The notes beneath the pieces were generated by a model. The model was not told the DNA's origin. It searched no databases and saw nothing but the letters and a program-made list of their open reading frames with translations. Shown in pieces: positions 22,741-34,315 of a stretch of DNA of 64,000 bases. Each line of letters begins with the position of its first letter. Position 1 is the stretch's first letter. Source of the stretch: Leptoclinus maculatus (taxonomy: Eukaryota > Chordata > Actinopteri > Perciformes > Stichaeidae); NCBI GenBank assembly GCA_032191485.1, contig JAVDOI010000003.1, forward strand, positions 18,120,649-18,184,648, written 5' to 3'. The position numbers and the translations under genes were made by a program.

Positions 22741-24738
22741 AGGAATTTGATATGCCTACATTTTTGCCATAACAACTTTTTAAGCTATTAATATCTCTTC
22801 AGTGTGTCTCTTTCAGTGCTCCCCCCCCCCCCCAAATGGCCCAAAAAAATCTTTAAATGCAGGTTTAAACTGCACGTGTCCTGCACCTCTGTGATGTTTA
22901 GTTCGAAGGAAAGTACAAACTGTACTATGCCAGACTAAAAAATACCATCTGTATTTACAAGAAGAAGAAAATACAGGTGTGAGAAGTGTAGGAAGATAAA
23001 TAACGTAACACAACTGAAAGAGTCGATTTGATCTACAGCACCATGAATTCAAGATTCCAGAACACTGTCAGCGGAGGAGAGTACGAGGCTGTGGGAGAGT
23101 TAGCCTGTTGATAAGTGTCCCTAGATACAGGCTACTAGACTGCTAGAGGGGACCGATAAGACGAGCGAGTTTAGACAACTCCTCATTGTCCGGTGCCCAA
23201 GGTCACTAATTCCCTGTGTGTGACCGAGGCGTCGATAGTGAGTCACTGTGCGGTCAGAGTGGCCTTCCTTCCTTCTGTGCGAGATACAGGAAAGAAAGGA
23301 GAGTTGCTCGGGCCACTACGTTTAAACAAAGCAGAGAAAGTAGTTGTTGAAAATGCTCCGTGTAGAGGAGCAGGAGTTTTGATAAAAGCTGTATAAGTTT
23401 AGTTTCGGCTTGTTGGCAGGTTTATCGGGGGTTTCAAAGGAAGAGAAGATACCTGACCTGATACTTTCATACACTCATTCAGGGGGGTGTCAGACAAACT
23501 AAAAAGAAAAGTATTGAAACAGATGTTTCACAGAAGTCGGTTTCTTGATTTAGGCTTGAATAAAGTGTTGCGTCAAGTTTGAAAATCCAAGAAGTCTGTT
23601 ACCACCCCCAAATGGATGGTTTGACCCATTTCAAACACTCAACTCTGCAATATTTCTTTTTATTTCATATTATGGGTCTAGTCCTTTAGGTGTCTTTCTG
23701 TGTGTCCAATGTAAAATCAGTTCCACGGAAAATGAAGACGATATGTCATCACTTGAACTCGAAAATAAATGTTCTTTTTCCAAAACATTGGCGCAATGAT
23801 TACATTGAAGGTACACCAAGTTTTTTTTTTGTTTGACCTTCTATCAGTGTGTTCTAGCTGTGGAGTGAGAACAAGCAAAGGAACATAAAACATACAACCG
23901 GGGACATGGTTTTTCCAGCCAAGTGACAGATTTGTTTGTGGGGCCTCTGTCACAACAGCTCGTCCCAATCCCTCTCAATGCTATGTTGTGTTTGGGTGTG
24001 CGTTTCCCCATTGATTACCTGAGACAGGAGGGGAAGGGTGGGAGAGTGGCTCTGGGAGAGCGTGTGCGGTGGAGGTTTTTTTTCTCGGCAGTCTGTGGAC
24101 AGCTGGACCACCGGTTCGAGTTTCTCCTCACAGCGAGGCTGAAATTTCAGCCCCTGAAAATGGAGGGAAATAAACGATTGGGGCTCTCAAAACAACCTCT
24201 CCGTGTGGTTTCCCGCCCTTTCCTTGTTTTTCCTGTACCAACGGTACTCCGACAGGCGCTGGTGTGATGGCAAATGTGATTATGTCAAAATACTTTACTC
24301 CAAACAGAGTCAAATGGTAAAAATAAAATAAAAATCCCTCCACAGCGTTAGTATTATGTTGAATCAGCAGAGTTCACAGCTGTTCTAGGCACAGCGTGGT
24401 TCACGTGGTTGAGATTATTCCTTGACCGCAAAAGCCTGCGCTCTTCCTGATCCGAAGTCAGCCATCCAGCCGTGTTTTTCAAACTTTTGAGGAAGTGAGA
24501 AGTGCTGATGAGACAGTTGTGTGTAGCAGCGCTGGTGCAACTGAAGTGAGTAACAACAGGATGAAGCAAGGCTCTGGCGTGGCCTCGGACATGACTGGGG
24601 AAGTGGGAGCAGAGTGGAGATGCAGCTCAGGCTGATTCACAGCGACAGTAAAGCTATAGTCAGCCTGGTTTAGTCATCCACCGCTTGTGTGCATTGACAG
24701 TTTACCATCTGCAATAGCGCGGCTGTATTGTCTTCATT
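22741..24738. other. Non-coding stretch, nothing recognised
   Basis: C13 lies at 22821-22833. No exon, RNA or repeat copy is supported. The 114-codon plus-strand frame at 23923-24267 has no recognised domain. Confidence 0.5.
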
Positions 24739-24795
24739 GTTGTGTGTGTGTGTGTGTGTGTGTGTGTAGGTGTGTGTGTGTGTGTGTGTGTGTGT
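24739..24795. repeat. (GT)n microsatellite with one interruption
   Basis: Two GT runs separated by agg at about 24768-24770. Confidence 0.97.
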
Positions 24796-25734
24796 CATTG
24801 TGGCAAAACGTTGTCCTGGATACACCTACTGTACCGGGAACTACCACAGAAGCTGTTTTGAGTACTTTGCCAAGTGTCAGGTGACATGTCTGTCTGTTTG
24901 TGGACAGATTTTATCATTGCGTACATGTCGTGGAACACTTTACGCCTCTTAACCGATTTGGCTTCGCGGCTGGTGTGATCCCATCGCAAGTAGACCTCTG
25001 GTTTTGTATCTTCTGGTTGCACTATAAGAACCTGACAGAACATGAATACTTTCTGTTGATAACAGCTGTAAGAGAGACGGTAAAGAAGACTACATGGTTC
25101 CAGTAAGTACCCAGATGGTCCGTGTACGTCACGTTAGCATGACTCCATAACCAGACGTTACTCAGACCTCACAGCTTCCTGTTTCTGTTGATTCTGGGAC
25201 ATTTTCTTTAACACAAACAGCTTTAGTTCGTACTGAAATTTGAATTGTCATTTAATTGAAATGGGGATTGACAAAAAAAATAATAAACAAGTTAAATGAT
25301 GAAGTCATATTTTCAGGTTCCATCTTCTCAAATGTGAGAATTTGAACAAGTCGTCATCTTGGGGTCGGGGTTAGTTCACATTTTATAGGTTAAACAATTA
25401 ATCAACGATACACAATCTCGCCATTGATTTCACACTGTGCCAAGAAACGCAGCAATGCTCCAACAAAGGCAGACAAGAAGAAGACTGCCAATGAGGAAAC
25501 ATGGATGTAAACGATGCAGGTGCACACAAGGTGTGTGGTGAGTAACACTGAATGTATGCAGAACATTTACAAGAAATCCCCACAGGGCACATTTTAGATA
25601 TGGAGGCGGAGCTTGGAGGCAACTACGAGACCGCCTCTGGCTAGCAACCTCACTGTATTAACGAGACTCCAGCAAGTCACCGCACCCAAAGTTGTTCCAA
25701 CAAGTAACTCCTAAAACCAAAACTACATGTGATC
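24796..25734. other. Non-coding stretch, weak exon-like signals only
   Basis: A strong donor-like ggttccagtaagtac at about 25095-25109 ends a frame open from 24900, but no known protein is recognisable and no good acceptor lies upstream. The cysteine-rich frame at about 24793-24882 starts inside the GT repeat. I do not call a gene. Confidence 0.4.
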
Positions 25735-25960
25735 ACTAATAATGTGATTATTAGTGAGATTTAAAGATGTTGGTTGGCATATTGTTTGAAACTGAGCCAG
25801 GCTAGCTGTTCCCCCTGCTGTCTTTGTGCTAAGCTAAGCTTAGCTAATTGCTTATCAGTTACAGCTTTGTACTTTGTTCACCGACATGACAGTGGTATCG
25901 ATCTTCTAATCTAACTCTAAGAATGCAAATGAGCGTCTTTCCCAGATAAATTATATTCAA
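25735..25960 (-). mobile_element. Foldback element FB1, single arm
   Basis: Contains gagccaggctagctgttccc, cctgctgtctttgtgctaag, acagtggtatcgatcttcta and gcgtctttcccagata. This corresponds to the right arm of the complete FB1 copy at 53344-54020. No left arm is seen nearby, so this is a half element or a recombination product. Confidence 0.65.
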
Positions 25961-27189
25961 AAGAAAGAAATCGTTCATCGCCCTGAATAGTGTTCTACAA
26001 CTGAAAACGACACATCCTCACTGAGAGGGTTCAACTGAAATGACTCGAAAACAATGCTGCTGGAAATCTAGGGTGATTTTGTACAAAACGGTCACACGAA
26101 TGAGGCTATAAGCAGTCAATCAGTCGAGCAGAGGTTTCACAGCCCAGCTGTCAGAAAGCTGAGCTTTCCTCTCTCCTTACTCAGCAGAGCAGAAAAAAAA
26201 CACACACTCTTGTCTCTTCATTTCCTCGCTCTTTCTTTGCCCTCCCTCCCCCCCCCCCCCCCCGCTCCCTCTCCTCTGTGATGAATGGAAGGTATGAATT
26301 CTCCGCGGCCTCCCCGGGTTTCTCTCTGAGGCCCTCAGCAGCTGAACAAACAACACGCTCCCAACTTAAAGGCGCAATCAGGAATTTATTTGAACCATGT
26401 ACGTTTTGGGTATATTTGTGTATAGCCCTGAAGCACTGGAGTAGGAACATGGAAAAAAGATTTTTGAAGAGCTGTCATAACTCAAAACCTGGATTTCTTT
26501 TTTTCTTTCACTGCAGTTGTAAACAAACCTTTCATGAGCTCAGTCTAAGCGGTTGAACGCTCATTTATCATAACTCCGGTAATGAATTTTAATGAATATA
26601 AAAGGCAAATAAATAATTACGTAAACAGAGCCAGTAATGGGGAAAACTTCCCTCAGTTCTGTCCTTTAAAACATGTGGGCACAGACTCAGAGAGGTGGAG
26701 GTGGTGGTGGTGGGGGAGAAGAGGGAGTGGTGTTGGTCAGGTCTGGAGGGGTGGTCCTGGTCAGGAGTCAGACCCAGCTGTTGTGGCCTATTTATCCATT
26801 CCACAGCACCAGAGGTTGCGGTGGAGTGTTGGATGAGTTAGAGAGGCAGAGCATGAAACAGAGAGAGGGAGAAAGAGTCTGTATGACAGGGGGTGGGGGG
26901 GGGATAGGGGGGGTGGGGGTGGAAGAGGAGATGGATGAGGATGATGAGAAGCAGATGGAGGGCGTTTTTTTTTCCTTTTTTCTTACTATCTGCCTGTGAC
27001 GCAGGTTGAGCTCTCCAGGTGCATTGTGGGTAGCTTGTGTGAATACATGCCCAGCTTCTTGCGGCTTCAAATTGATTGAGGAGGACTGGCTGCGGTGATG
27101 CAGCTGTCTGCCGAAGTATATGCAGATCATTCACTTTGGTAAAAAATACCGAAATCCTACGTAAAGAGAATAACAGATGCATTACCAGC
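25961..27189. other. Non-coding stretch with poly-C and G-rich blocks
   Basis: C16 at 26248-26263; ggt-rich block at about 26696-26720; strongly G-rich segment at about 26889-26932. The overlapping long frames on both strands at 26582-27191 follow from this biased composition and have no recognisable domain. Confidence 0.5.
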
Positions 27190-27850
27190 AAAATGTACCA
27201 AAAGTAGAAGTACTCAGTAAAATGTCCCCTGTGAGTGGTATATTACTATTTACGCCATTTTTAGATTAACTCTGAATACGATACATCAATGTGAATTGTA
27301 CTGATGTAGCTGCTCGTGGTGGAGCTAGTTTGAACTGCTTTAAATAGAACTCAGTAGTTTAGTTCGGTGGTTCCCATCCTATGGTCCGGACCCCCAGCAG
27401 AGGGTCACCAGACACATCTGAGGGGTCGTGGGATGGTTAATGGAGTTCTACACAAATTGGTACACGTTTTCTTTACTACTACTACTACAGGGCTATTTTA
27501 CTCCTTTGGTACCAGTTATGTAAATGAAACCATTTGAGAAGGTTTTAGATGAAATGTCTCTGTGGTGAAACTGCTCAAAACTCGTAATACAAATTAAAAT
27601 GTCAACCTCATGGTGATGCTAGGTAAGAGGATCATCCTCTGAGGACCATGACCTTTCTTAGAAAATCTCAGTTTAATCCATCGAGCAGTTGTTGAGATAT
27701 TTCAATCTGGACAAAAGTGGTGACCGCCATCCCCAGATCAGCACCACTAGCATGGCTAAAAACGTGCAATATTTGAATGTAGTAAAGGAATATGAAATAG
27801 ATACTTGACTACAGTACTTGGGTACATGTGCTTAGTTTCTTTCCACCGCT
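27190..27850 (+). mobile_element. tacttaagtaaaagta element (S1), long form, with G1 piece
   Basis: Starts with aaatgtaccaaaagtagaag and tactcagtaaaatg; the extreme left end is lost. It ends with cagtacttgggtacatgtgc and tttctttccaccgc. The middle contains cggtggttcccatcctatgg and gaggggtcgtgggatggtta, the same inner segment as the copy at 15060-15628. At about 27595-27770 it holds a G1 fragment: gtcaacctcatggtgatgct, gttgagatatttcaatctgg, then ccactagcatggctaaaa. Confidence 0.65.
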
Positions 27851-27968
27851 TCCAGGCAGAAAGGTGAGGCTGGAGCTGCTCGGCGAGATGATGTGAAATA
27901 CACAGTAGAACGCTGGCGGCTTGACAGCTCTTTAACGATCTGCAGGCTGTGTTATTCGACTGGTCTTC

Positions 27969-28016
27969 ACTCCCCCCCCACCCACCCACCCACCCACCCA
28001 TCCATCCACCCACCTC
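27969..28016. repeat. (CCCA)n / (CCAT)n tetranucleotide repeat
   Basis: About seven caccc units, two catc units, then ccaccc. The Pro/Thr/His-rich open frames across it are artefacts. Confidence 0.9.
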
Positions 28017-28502
28017 TGCACGCTGCAGCAGCCAGAACATTCCTCACACATCTGGCCCCCGAGTCTTTCCCAAACGCTCCCTTCTCCTACCACTCTGCGC
28101 CGTAATTACCCACAAGCCCTGTGTTCTCCTTTTCTCTTTTCTTTTTATGATCCTCAGCCCCCTCCCCGGCTGAAATCATAAAAGCGTGAAGCACACAAAC
28201 GTCATTTATAGTCATGATTTAAAAGGAAGGAGGCTTTCTGGTGTCCACAGAGATGTGCCATCCAGAAATATGCTTTTTCCTCCGCCAAGTGTGTGTTGCC
28301 AGAACTTATAAAAGCAAGACAAACATAATGAATCAGTTACCCAGTTTGAACCGTAATTTCTTCTCTCGATTGTTGTTTGCCCCCTTGAGATGTTTGTGCT
28401 GTTTTGAAGCAGCTGAGTAAAGCAGGATTCAATGCGTGGGAGTGGGAATAAGGACAATTTCCGATGATATAGATGTCTCGTGGGAATGGTTTGTTTTCCA
28501 GC
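28017..28502. other. Non-coding stretch, nothing recognised
   Basis: No repeat or exon is supported. Confidence 0.45.
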
Positions 28503-28640
28503 TGTGGAAAATAACTAGGTACATTTACTCTAGTTCAAATTTCAGGTACTTGTACTTAACTTTAATAGTTCAATTTGATGCTACTTCATACTTCTGTTCT
28601 ACTACATGTCAAAGGCAAGTATTGCACCTTTTACTCAACA
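28503..28640 (-). mobile_element. tacttaagtaaaagta element (S1), partial, inverted
   Basis: tgtggaaaataactaggtac, then atttactctagttcaaattt, caggtacttgtacttaac and tactacatgtcaaaggcaag form one end of S1 read from the opposite strand. The rest is missing. Just downstream, ctcaacggctctcaacatg at about 28678 also occurs near 44143-44163. Confidence 0.55.
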
Positions 28641-31162
28641 TTATTCTAACAACTACAGAAAGTACTTTGATTGCTTCTCAACGGCTCTCAACATGTCGAC
28701 AAAGAGCCGGCAGCTCATAGCTAACGATGCTAACAGTGCTAACAATGCAAACTACAGCAGAAGCGCTTAAAGAGCTCACAGGGTTTACCTGACTGGGATC
28801 CGGAGGGTTGGTGCTATGCTTTCGGTCAGAGCGACGTTATGAGCTTTAAACCGCAGTATTGGAGCAGTGTTGTACACATATTTGCTTGCTGCTATGTTAA
28901 TGTACATAATGTCTAATACAGCCCCGATAAAGTTAAGATCGTATTTAAAAAAAATCTTATCAAGCTAATAAGCAGTGTCTAACTGGAGCTCCGTGTCATG
29001 TTTCAGATGTCTATGAGCTTTGAATGTCTTTTTTGAGGCTCAAAAAAGTTAAATTATCTGGTATTTTACAAAAAAAGCAATATATTTTTGTGTTTTTTCT
29101 TCTAAACTCTCCCGTTAATCATCTCATGAATCTCACACATTCCGAGGAGATGGGTTGATGTGATAATATAACACTCCCAGGGGGCGTTTTTTTTTCTGCA
29201 GAACAAGCTGTATTGCTAAAGGATCTGAGCACTTCTTCCACCCCTCGTGGTGTGAGAGCGAGACGCCCAGGGGTCAGAGGTCGGATGGCATGTGGGGTCG
29301 GTCAGCGCTGATGCGTCTGCGGCGAGCCACATGTCGAAGCATCCACAGGAAGTGAGGCCGCATGCAAGGGGGCTTGCATACAGGAAGGCGCTTTGTTGAC
29401 GCTCCCTGCCAGGAAAGAACTATTGTTAACAGTACCCGACGGTGTTTTTTATCTGAAGGCACTGTTTACTCCTGCTTTGTCTGTAATCTCAGGCCCCTCG
29501 CTCCTGTACCTCCCCCCGGCTGGCACTCGGCCACACATTTGTCTTGCCGCTCTTGTGTTTTTCAGATAGTGGCTTACTTTCACACTGTGGGAACAATTGT
29601 TGCGACACTTGAGTGCCTGCTATCTGAATTGGATTAAAGGTTTGTTTGGAGCTGGATAACACCCACTAGAACTGATATGGTGGGAATACATATATGAGTA
29701 AAACACCTGTAAATTGGAAGATGGAAAGAGAGGCAGATGATAAAGGGAAGAATTGAAAGTAAAAGTTCTTTCAAGCATACGTTCTCAGATCCTTAAAAGC
29801 AGTGTTTAAAGCAAGTGTCCTTGGCAATGAAGTTGTGCTCATATCTTGTTTTTGTTCTGATTAACCAAATTGCCCCGTGAGGAAAGAAATCAGACGCTTT
29901 TCATTGTCCTTTACTGAGAAACACAACAACCCCTCTCTACACTAAAAAACAACAGTTCCCTGGCTAATTGGTGCTAAACAGATTTATGACTACTAACTGA
30001 AGGACTGGTTCAACACCTACATGGTTCATTTGTTTTATTTGAGGAACATTTCATTGTTCCATGTGGCTTCTGTTAGTCTGAAAACACGTTTGATGTTGTA
30101 GTGCAACAAGCCAGTATCATTGATCCTTGTCTACGAGTATATTTTAATCATAGTTTGTGTCTTTATTGTTTAATTAAGAGACATTTCACTGTGTTTTTAG
30201 GCAAAAACAAAAACAAAGATAATGGAGCGTCTGTTTACTAAAAAAAAAACGATACTTTGTACCCAATGGCTACTTTTCCAAAAAACATTTCTTGCTAGCA
30301 GTGTGTTTTCTCCTCTGAGATCCTCCCTTATGGCATTCTTTCTCTTTACCATCGGACTTTACGCTCAGCGGCCCTGCAGCCCTGCTCTCCATGCTCAAAT
30401 CCCCCCTCAGTCTGCCTTCAATAGAAATGGAAATTTGAGGCCCTCCCCTCCCGCGGCTCCCCCGTCTCCTTGCTCCACTCCCCCAGAATGAGCCAGGATG
30501 TTTTGAGAAGTGGGATATTGCTCCTAATGGATTCCAAACACCACAAAAGTTTATTAGGAAGCAGGGCATCGTAAAAGTAGGAGGTGGGGGTGGAGGGTAA
30601 GTAGGAGAGGAGAAGTGCGTATAATGTGTTGGAGTGTGGATAGTTTCTGTTTTGTTTTAGCAGAACATATATTTTCACTTCTCTGTATGAAATGAGCATT
30701 AACCAGTGATGTTGCAACATCACTACATTAACCTGCTTGGTCTACATGGCTGGGGCTGTGTTTTTTGTTCAGCCAGATGCTTTTTTTAGTCTTCTTCTTT
30801 TTTCTCTGACACAGTTTCAGTGGCATGACGGATGCAAATCAAATGACAACATCAGCCTCGTTGAACAGAGGTGTAACCTCACTAACTGTGTGAAGCGGAG
30901 ATCGACGCTGTTTCATATAGACCGCATAATGTAGCGATGTCCTTGATGGCAAAAAAATACAATCAAAAGGTGGAATGTCCCAATTTCTCACAAAATGATC
31001 TTCATTGTCGTGTAATTGAATAAAGGGAAGTATGCAGCAGAGTTCACTAGAAATCCTTAAAGGATATGCAACAGTGATATTCTTTATTTGTCTTATTGTC
31101 AACAAATCAAGAGAAAAGACCAAAACCAACAATGAATTGATCCGAATATCAAGCCTCATGTT
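28641..31162. other. Non-coding stretch with one weak exon-like segment
   Basis: The segment 28670-28760 shares about 50 bp (caacggctctcaacatg through gagccggcagc) with 44143-44190, so it is probably a repeat. An acceptor followed by a short open segment lies at 29567-29635 (listed separately). A9 at about 30240-30249. Otherwise nothing recognised. Confidence 0.45.
29567..29635 (+). other. Exon-like segment, possible terminal exon (weak)
   Basis: A pyrimidine-rich acceptor (cgctcttgtgtttttcag) precedes 23 sense codons and a taa stop. I recognise no protein. No AATAAA lies close downstream and no matching upstream exon is seen. Such patterns are expected by chance several times in 64 kb. Confidence 0.12.
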
Positions 31163-31380
31163 AGGGCTGGGCAATATATCAATATATAGATATTGTAAAA
31201 ACAGTAAAGTGATATATTTCTCTGAACTAGATTCATCTAAATGATCTATTATTTGTCATTACTTTGTCACTATACACCACATTACTGATGAATATTTATC
31301 AAAAGTCGTATGCAAATATTTTGCGAAAACACTAATAGTCAACCCTACAATATTGTTGCAATTTGGTCAAAAATATTTTT
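31163..31380 (+). mobile_element. hAT-like MITE, ggcgatat-terminus family, copy 2
   Basis: Begins agggctgggcaatatatcaa and ends near tagtcaaccctacaatattg and ttggtcaaaaatat. Read in reverse, aatattgtagggttgac, ttttcgcaaaatat and tttgataaatattcatcag match the inner part of copy 1 at 2862-2965, so the two copies lie in opposite orientations. The right terminus appears truncated. Non-autonomous, no coding capacity. Confidence 0.7.
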
Positions 31381-32204
31381 TTGACATTTGTTTTTATGCA
31401 TTACTTCATATACAGCAGCTTATTCCTTTGTGTGAGCTCCATTGTTGGCCAGAAACTATTACATTTGTATCAATCCTCAGCAGAAAATAGTGTTCGAGTA
31501 ATGTTTTAGGAAAATTACAGAGCGTATAGAAAGATGTTGATCTACAGTATTTCTTTAACAAAGTGATGAGTGATTTATGACTCCATTATCCATCTGTCAG
31601 ACAGTATAGACACTGCATAGTTGTGCCTGTATACGTCCAATGAAAACGGAAAATGTGGAATTAGATTGAATGCCTTCGCAGTGTGTTGGCTTGTGTGTTG
31701 GAGCAGTGTTCCTGTGTGTGTGTGTGTGTATTCATGGCCTCCTCTTGGCTGGGTCCATCCTTGCGTCAAAGGTCCTAATCTTGTCCTCTCCTCACAAAGC
31801 CTCTCTTTGATGTGCTGATGCTGCTTCCTGCCATGTTCAAATACAGCTTCACAATCAAATTGAGTCTGCCTCCACTGCATGCATTAGTGTTTAAAAGCGT
31901 TATTGATCAGGAAAGAATAACTCTACAAGACCCTCTCTCGTTTCATCCCCCGCCTCGGCCTTGTAAGCGCTGCCTCAGAAGTGAAGCAGTGGGTTGAAGA
32001 GTCCTGGAAGGAACAAATACCCGCCAATGACTTTCCCTGTCAATGGATGATACGAGGCTCTTGAGAGAAAAGATGGGATTGCATTTGTGATTTCCTGCTT
32101 GATCCTTTAATCCTTTAGTCTCTTTTCTTTGACAACAAAACCTAATTTCACTCCTCAAATCCTTATTTTGCCCAGCCAGTATTGTCACTTGTTGATTCTC
32201 CGAT
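31381..32204. other. Non-coding stretch, nothing recognised
   Basis: A short GT run lies at about 31712-31728. No repeat or exon is supported. Confidence 0.45.
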
Positions 32205-32560
32205 GGCACCTTTAACTAGGCAGTTAGACGACTACTTCGACATCTTTAGGAATGTGCTTATTTGGTTTTTGGCTGAGCGTTAGATGAGAAGATTGATATC
32301 ACTATGTCTTTCCAAAAATATGCAGCTAGAGACAGGGGCTCTTTAGTTTAGCATAAAGACTGGGAACAGGGGAAGAAGGCTAGCTTGGGTCTGCCCAAAG
32401 GTAACAAAACCACCTCCAGCACCTCTGAAGCTCACAAATTAACACATTATTTTTTGTTTGTATAGTGAAAATGTGTAGTAATCAAGAGGCTTTTTATGTG
32501 GACTATTTCTTGGCCGATACCAGTAACTTCCTGGAGTCTCTGCAGCACATTTTGATAGCT
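32205..32560 (+). mobile_element. Foldback element FB1, left arm
   Basis: Contains aggaatgtgcttatttggtt, gcgttagatgagaagattga, tagtttagcataaagactgg, gggtctgcccaaaggtaaca, then ggactatttcttggccgata and ttcctggagtctctgcag. This is the FB1 left arm in the order seen at 53344-53700. A fragment of the matching right arm occurs at 34316-34405, on the far side of the LINE complex. Confidence 0.65.
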
Positions 32561-32640
32561 GTGATAGCAGAAGCTTTAGTGCGTAGGTTGGCCTGTAGAA
32601 CACTTACACAGAGTCTGATGGGTTACAAACTTTAATACAC

Positions 32641-33862
32641 TGATCCATCCATCCATTCATACCTCCACCCATCCATCCATCTCATTCATTCATTCTCTTC
32701 TGCTTATCCGAGGCCGGGTCAGAGGCAACAGGCTAAGCAGGGTATTTCTGACATCCCTCTCTCCAGCAATGTTTTCCACCTTTTCCTCGGGGACCCCGAG
32801 GTGTTCCAAGGCCAGACCAGAAATATAATCTCTCCAGCGGGTTCTGAGTCTACTCTGGGGCGTCTTAACAGTCGAACGTGCCTCTAAAACCTCTAAAGGG
32901 AGGCATCCTGGAGGCATTCTGATCAGATGCCCGAACAACCTCAGCTGGCCCTTTTTGACGGGGTTCTACTCCAAGCTCCCTCCGGATGTCTGAGCTCATA
33001 ACCCTATCTGTAAGACTGAGACCAGCCACCCTACGAAGGAAGCTCATTTCGTCTGCTTGTATGCGTGATCTCATTATTTTGGTGACCACCCAAAGTTTAT
33101 GACCAGAGGAGAGGGTGGGAGTGTAGATGGACTGGTAAATCGAGAGCTTTACCTTCCGGCTCAGCTCTCTCTCTTGGTACAACGGCCTGGTACAATGCCC
33201 CACAGCACTGCTGATGCTGCACCGCACCGCCTGTCCATCTCGAGCTCCATTTTAACCTAATTTATGAACAAGACTGCAAGAAACTTGAACTCGCTGACTT
33301 GGGGCAGTGACTCACTCCCAATTAGGAGAGCTTAATCAAAAAAACATATTCTGGCAGATAGCTGTGGCCTCAGACATGGAGCATCTGATTCTCATCCCAA
33401 CCGATAGAGCCACATCATCTGCAAAGAGCGGAGACGGAACTCTGAGGTCCCCAAAATATATCACTTTCCTTGAAAATCAGAAAGAGAAAGCGTGACAATT
33501 GACATCCCTGGAGGAGGCCAACACAAACTGGAAACGTGTTTGACTATGTGCCTAGCATACAGACACAGCTCTCACTTTGGTTATACAGATGGCTCGTAGC
33601 AATGACCCCGGTATCCCATATTACCACAGTACCCCTCGCAAGACTCCCTGGGGGAAGCGGTCGTAAGCCTTCTCCAAGTCCACAAAACCCATGTAGACTG
33701 GATGGGCAAACTCCCAGGACCCATCCAGAGCAGAGCTGGTCCACTGTTCTATGGCCAGGATGGAGTCCACATTGCTCCTCCTGTATCTGAGGTTGGACTT
33801 TCAGTTCGAGCCTTCTTTACAGAACCCGGGAATACACTTTATTGAAGAGGCTAAGCATGTGA
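32641..33862 (-). mobile_element. Rex3-like (RTE-type) LINE, reverse transcriptase to 3' tail, broken
   Basis: Minus-strand non-LTR retrotransposon. In element order: RT motif A FVDLEKAYDR (33657-33686), SLYNQSESCV, the degraded GLLQGCQLS (consensus GLRQGCPLS), the catalytic FADD box (FADD codons at 33414-33425), then the C-terminal part with YQSIYTPTLSSGHKLWVV, FLRRVAGLSLTDRVMSSDIR and FGHLIRMPPGCLPLEV, ending in TRWRDYISGLALEHLGVP. Several frameshifts, stops and an internal deletion after FADD make it inactive. The 3' end (about 32641-32690 on the plus strand) is a gatg/atga-type tandem tail, which I associate with Rex3. The segment at 34251-34315 is the 5' continuation. Confidence 0.8.
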
Positions 33863-34248
33863 CCGCCTTTGGCTCGGCAGCGCCGCGCTTATGGAACAGT
33901 CTCCCTGACCACCTAAGGGCAACACAGACACTGGACTCTTTTAAGACTGGCCTAAAAACCTTTTTATTCAGGAAGGCGTTTCTGACCTTGTGCTAAATCA
34001 CTGTCAGCTATTTCTTTTGTGTTTCTGTTCATTTACTGTTTTCTATTATGCTTATGTTTACTAGTTTTTTTTTATTATAGTTTGTTTTAACTATGTTTTA
34101 ACTATATTTGAACTATGTTTTAACTATGTTTTAACTATATTTTAACTATGTTTTAACTATGTTTTTACTATGTACTGGCTCTGTGGCACTCTGAGATTTT
34201 CTAAATGAAAAATGCGTTACAAATAAAATGAATTATTATTATTATTAT
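33860..34248 (+). mobile_element. L2-like LINE, 3' end, inserted into the Rex3-like LINE
   Basis: Encodes the typical ORF2 terminus: SAAPRLWNSLPDHLR, then LDSFKTGLKTFLFRKAF, then a stop near 33995. The 3' UTR contains an 11-bp minisatellite, then ctggctctgtggcactctga, ttctaaatgaaaaatgcg and aaataaaatgaattatt with a short (att)n tail, the usual L2 end. Severely 5' truncated. The Rex3-like sequence stops just before it and resumes just after it, so it is the younger insertion. Confidence 0.8.
34084..34171. repeat. 11-bp minisatellite, eight units
   Basis: Eight tandem units of gttttaactat with variants (attttaactat, atttgaactat, gtttttactat), located inside the 3' UTR of the L2-like LINE. Confidence 0.95.
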
Positions 34249-34250
34249 AG

Positions 34251-34315
34251 CCCAAAAACTGGAGCACATCCTTCGATCCCCCTTTTTAAAAAAGGGAACC
34301 ACCACCCCGGTTTGC
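34251..34315 (-). mobile_element. Rex3-like LINE, 5' segment beyond the L2 insertion
   Basis: The minus strand encodes QTGVVVPFFKKGDRRMCSSF, an RTE-type RT motif that belongs just before the segment ending at 33862. Together they show that one Rex3-like copy was split. The element is 5' truncated here: from about 34316 the sequence becomes the right arm of foldback FB1. Confidence 0.75.

Noticed and set aside
24687..25106. Cysteine-rich and adjacent frames with a good donor at 25100
   Set aside because: The first frame begins inside a GT repeat, giving Val/Cys by default; no acceptor and no known cysteine-rich fold is recognisable.
34084..34171. Regular 11-bp units considered as a CRISPR-like array
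   Set aside because: Units are contiguous without spacers; it is a minisatellite, and the genome is eukaryotic.
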